From assembly GCA_900766195.1 (NCBI GenBank), contig CAAFUN010000047.1, positions 1 through 14,374 of the forward strand: DNA of 14,374 nucleotides, written 5' to 3'. Below, piece after piece: positions 13,244 through 14,374 of this stretch (the stretch's first letter is position 1; each line of letters opens with the position of its first letter). Made by a program: the position numbers and the translations under genes. Below the pieces are notes generated by a model. That model was given only the letters and a program-made list of their open reading frames with translations. It was not told the origin of the DNA and did no database searches. The stretch is from an uncultured Bacteroides sp. GTDB lineage: Bacteria; Bacteroidota; Bacteroidia; Bacteroidales; Bacteroidaceae.

Positions 13244-14374
13244 ATGAAGAAAAGTTTGATTGCTTTGGCGTTTGGAACATTGGGGCTTGGTATTGCAGAA
13301 TTTGTAATGATGGGTATTTTGCCTGATGTAGCCCGTGATCTTAATGTTAGTATTCCTGCTGCCGGGCATTTTATATCTGCGTATGCATTGGGTGTATGCG
13401 CCGGTGCTCCGGTATTGGTTTTAGCTAGAAAACGTCCTCTTAAAAATATTTTGTTGGCGTTGGTTGCCTTAATTATGTTTGGTAACTTGTGTGCTGCTAT
13501 TTCTCCTAACTATTGGACTCTACTGGTTGCGCGCTTTATCTCCGGACTACCTCATGGTGCTTATTTTGGCGTAGCTTCTATTATTGCTGAGAAATTGGCA
13601 GATAAGGGTAAGGGCTCCGAAGCTGTGTCTATAATGGTTGCCGGAATGACAGTAGCCAATCTTTTTGGTGTGCCTCTTGGTACTTCATTAAGCCATGTTC
13701 TTTCATGGAGGCTAACGTTTCTTTTGGTAGGTTGTTGGGCTTTTATAATATTGTACTCTGTTTGGCGTTGGGTACCTCAGGTAGAAGGAATAAAAGATAC
13801 TGGTTTTAAAGGGCAATTTCAATTTTTAAAAACTGCTTCGCCATGGCTTATTCTTGGCGCAACTGCATTGGGCAACGGCGGGGTGTTTTGTTGGTATAGC
13901 TATATTAGTCCATTGTTAACAGAGGTATCAGGCTTTCCCCCTGCTAGTATGACAGCTTTGATGGTACTTGCCGGATTTGGTATGGTAGTAGGCAATTTAG
14001 TAAGTGGTAGGATGTCCGATAAATACACGCCTGGTAGAGTGGGTATGATAGTGCAAGGTTTTATAGCTGTGTTTTTGGTGTTGATTTTCTTTTTATCTCC
14101 CAACCCTTGGCTGTCTGCTCTATTAATGACGTTATGTACTGCCGGTTTATTTGCAGTCTCAAGTCCGGAACAAGTTTTAATTATCCGCGTATCCAAAGGA
14201 GGTGAGTTGTTGGGAGCAGGATTAGTTCAAGTCGCTTTTAACTTAGGAAATGCGATAGGAGCGTATGTAGGAGGGCTTTCTTTAGCACAAGGTTATCGGT
14301 ATCCAGCCTTGGCTGGAGTGCCATTTGTCTTAGTTGGTTTCCTTCTGTTTTCTATCTTTTATAAGAAATACCAA
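13244..14374 (+). CDS. MFS efflux transporter, AraJ/DHA1-like (3' end outside window)
   Basis: An open frame of 377 codons from ATG 13244 runs off the end of the window without a stop. The protein starts MKKSLIALAFGTLGLGIAEF, with the helix 1 pattern (GxxEFVMMGILPDVARDL) of the AraJ/NepI-like drug:H+ antiporter branch of the major facilitator superfamily. Helix 4 carries ARFISGLPHGAYFGVASIIA, helix 5 GMTVANLFGVPLGTSLS, and the loop after a later helix SGRMSDKYTPGR, the second-half copy of motif A. About 11-12 membrane helices are encoded, so only a few C-terminal residues should be missing. The likely role is proton-driven export of sugars, nucleosides or drugs; the substrate cannot be told. 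The gene stands alone behind its own promoter. Confidence 0.92.
   Translation, partial: MKKSLIALAFGTLGLGIAEFVMMGILPDVARDLNVSIPAAGHFISAYALGVCAGAPVLVLARKRPLKNILLALVALIMFGNLCAAISPNYWTLLVARFISGLPHGAYFGVASIIAEKLADKGKGSEAVSIMVAGMTVANLFGVPLGTSLSHVLSWRLTFLLVGCWAFIILYSVWRWVPQVEGIKDTGFKGQFQFLKTASPWLILGATALGNGGVFCWYSYISPLLTEVSGFPPASMTALMVLAGFGMVVGNLVSGRMSDKYTPGRVGMIVQGFIAVFLVLIFFLSPNPWLSALLMTLCTAGLFAVSSPEQVLIIRVSKGGELLGAGLVQVAFNLGNAIGAYVGGLSLAQGYRYPALAGVPFVLVGFLLFSIFYKKYQ

Noticed and set aside
13900..14196. 98-codon minus-strand ORF inside the MFS gene
   Set aside because: It is a shadow of the MFS coding frame with no promoter or protein signature. The same applies to the other antisense frames inside asmA-like, ugd, serB and helicase genes.

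Overview
The window looks like chromosome of a Bacteroides-type organism (order Bacteroidales). The evidence is the AT-rich sequence, A-rich translation starts without Shine-Dalgarno motifs, many copies of the Bacteroidetes -7 promoter box TAnnTTTG a short way upstream of genes, and typical gene families: a large AsmA-like protein, an HU/CCDC81-like plus SPOR membrane protein, an RhlE-like DEAD-box helicase, and a SerB with an N-terminal ACT domain. It is mostly core genome; the unusual material lies in the intergenic regions.

Layout. Bases 1-58 are the tail of an unidentified plus-strand gene, followed by a terminator. A large AsmA-family gene (249-2771) follows, with its own terminator, and then a non-coding stretch carrying a four-unit 22-bp tandem repeat (2889-2976). 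On the minus strand, read right to left, come two units. The first is the HU/SPOR gene (5923-4790) and a zinc-ribbon FHA gene (4762-4229). The second is a fluoride riboswitch (4173-4124), the fluoride channel gene crcB (3971-3594) and a universal stress protein gene (3588-3139). On the plus strand from 6147, rfbC (dTDP-sugar epimerase), ugd (UDP-glucose dehydrogenase) and a lipoprotein gene form a tight operon. It converges, 4 bases apart, on a minus-strand DEAD-box helicase gene; serB lies behind that on the same strand. After a 538-bp gap comes a plus-strand exported thioredoxin-fold protein that has lost its CxxC motif, with a structured leader and a possible 14-codon upstream ORF. The window ends inside an MFS efflux gene (13244 onward).

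The 762-bp gap between the thioredoxin-like gene and the MFS gene is the richest non-coding part. It holds a strong terminator, a second four-unit 22-bp tandem repeat of different sequence (12719-12806), and a well-formed minus-strand small RNA gene (about 13011-12945). That RNA gene has a near-consensus -33/-7 promoter and a terminator hairpin that pairs completely only in the minus-strand RNA. It lies opposite a sequence resembling the 5' leader of susC-type genes, but no susC gene follows. This is the best candidate for something undescribed: an orphaned relative of the antisense RNAs of polysaccharide-utilization loci.

How the genes fit together: crcB and the stress protein form a fluoride-responsive unit. 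rfbC and ugd supply nucleotide sugars for surface polysaccharide. The HU/SPOR and FHA proteins may link cell envelope or septum to the cytoplasm. serB, the helicase and the MFS gene are independent housekeeping or transport genes.
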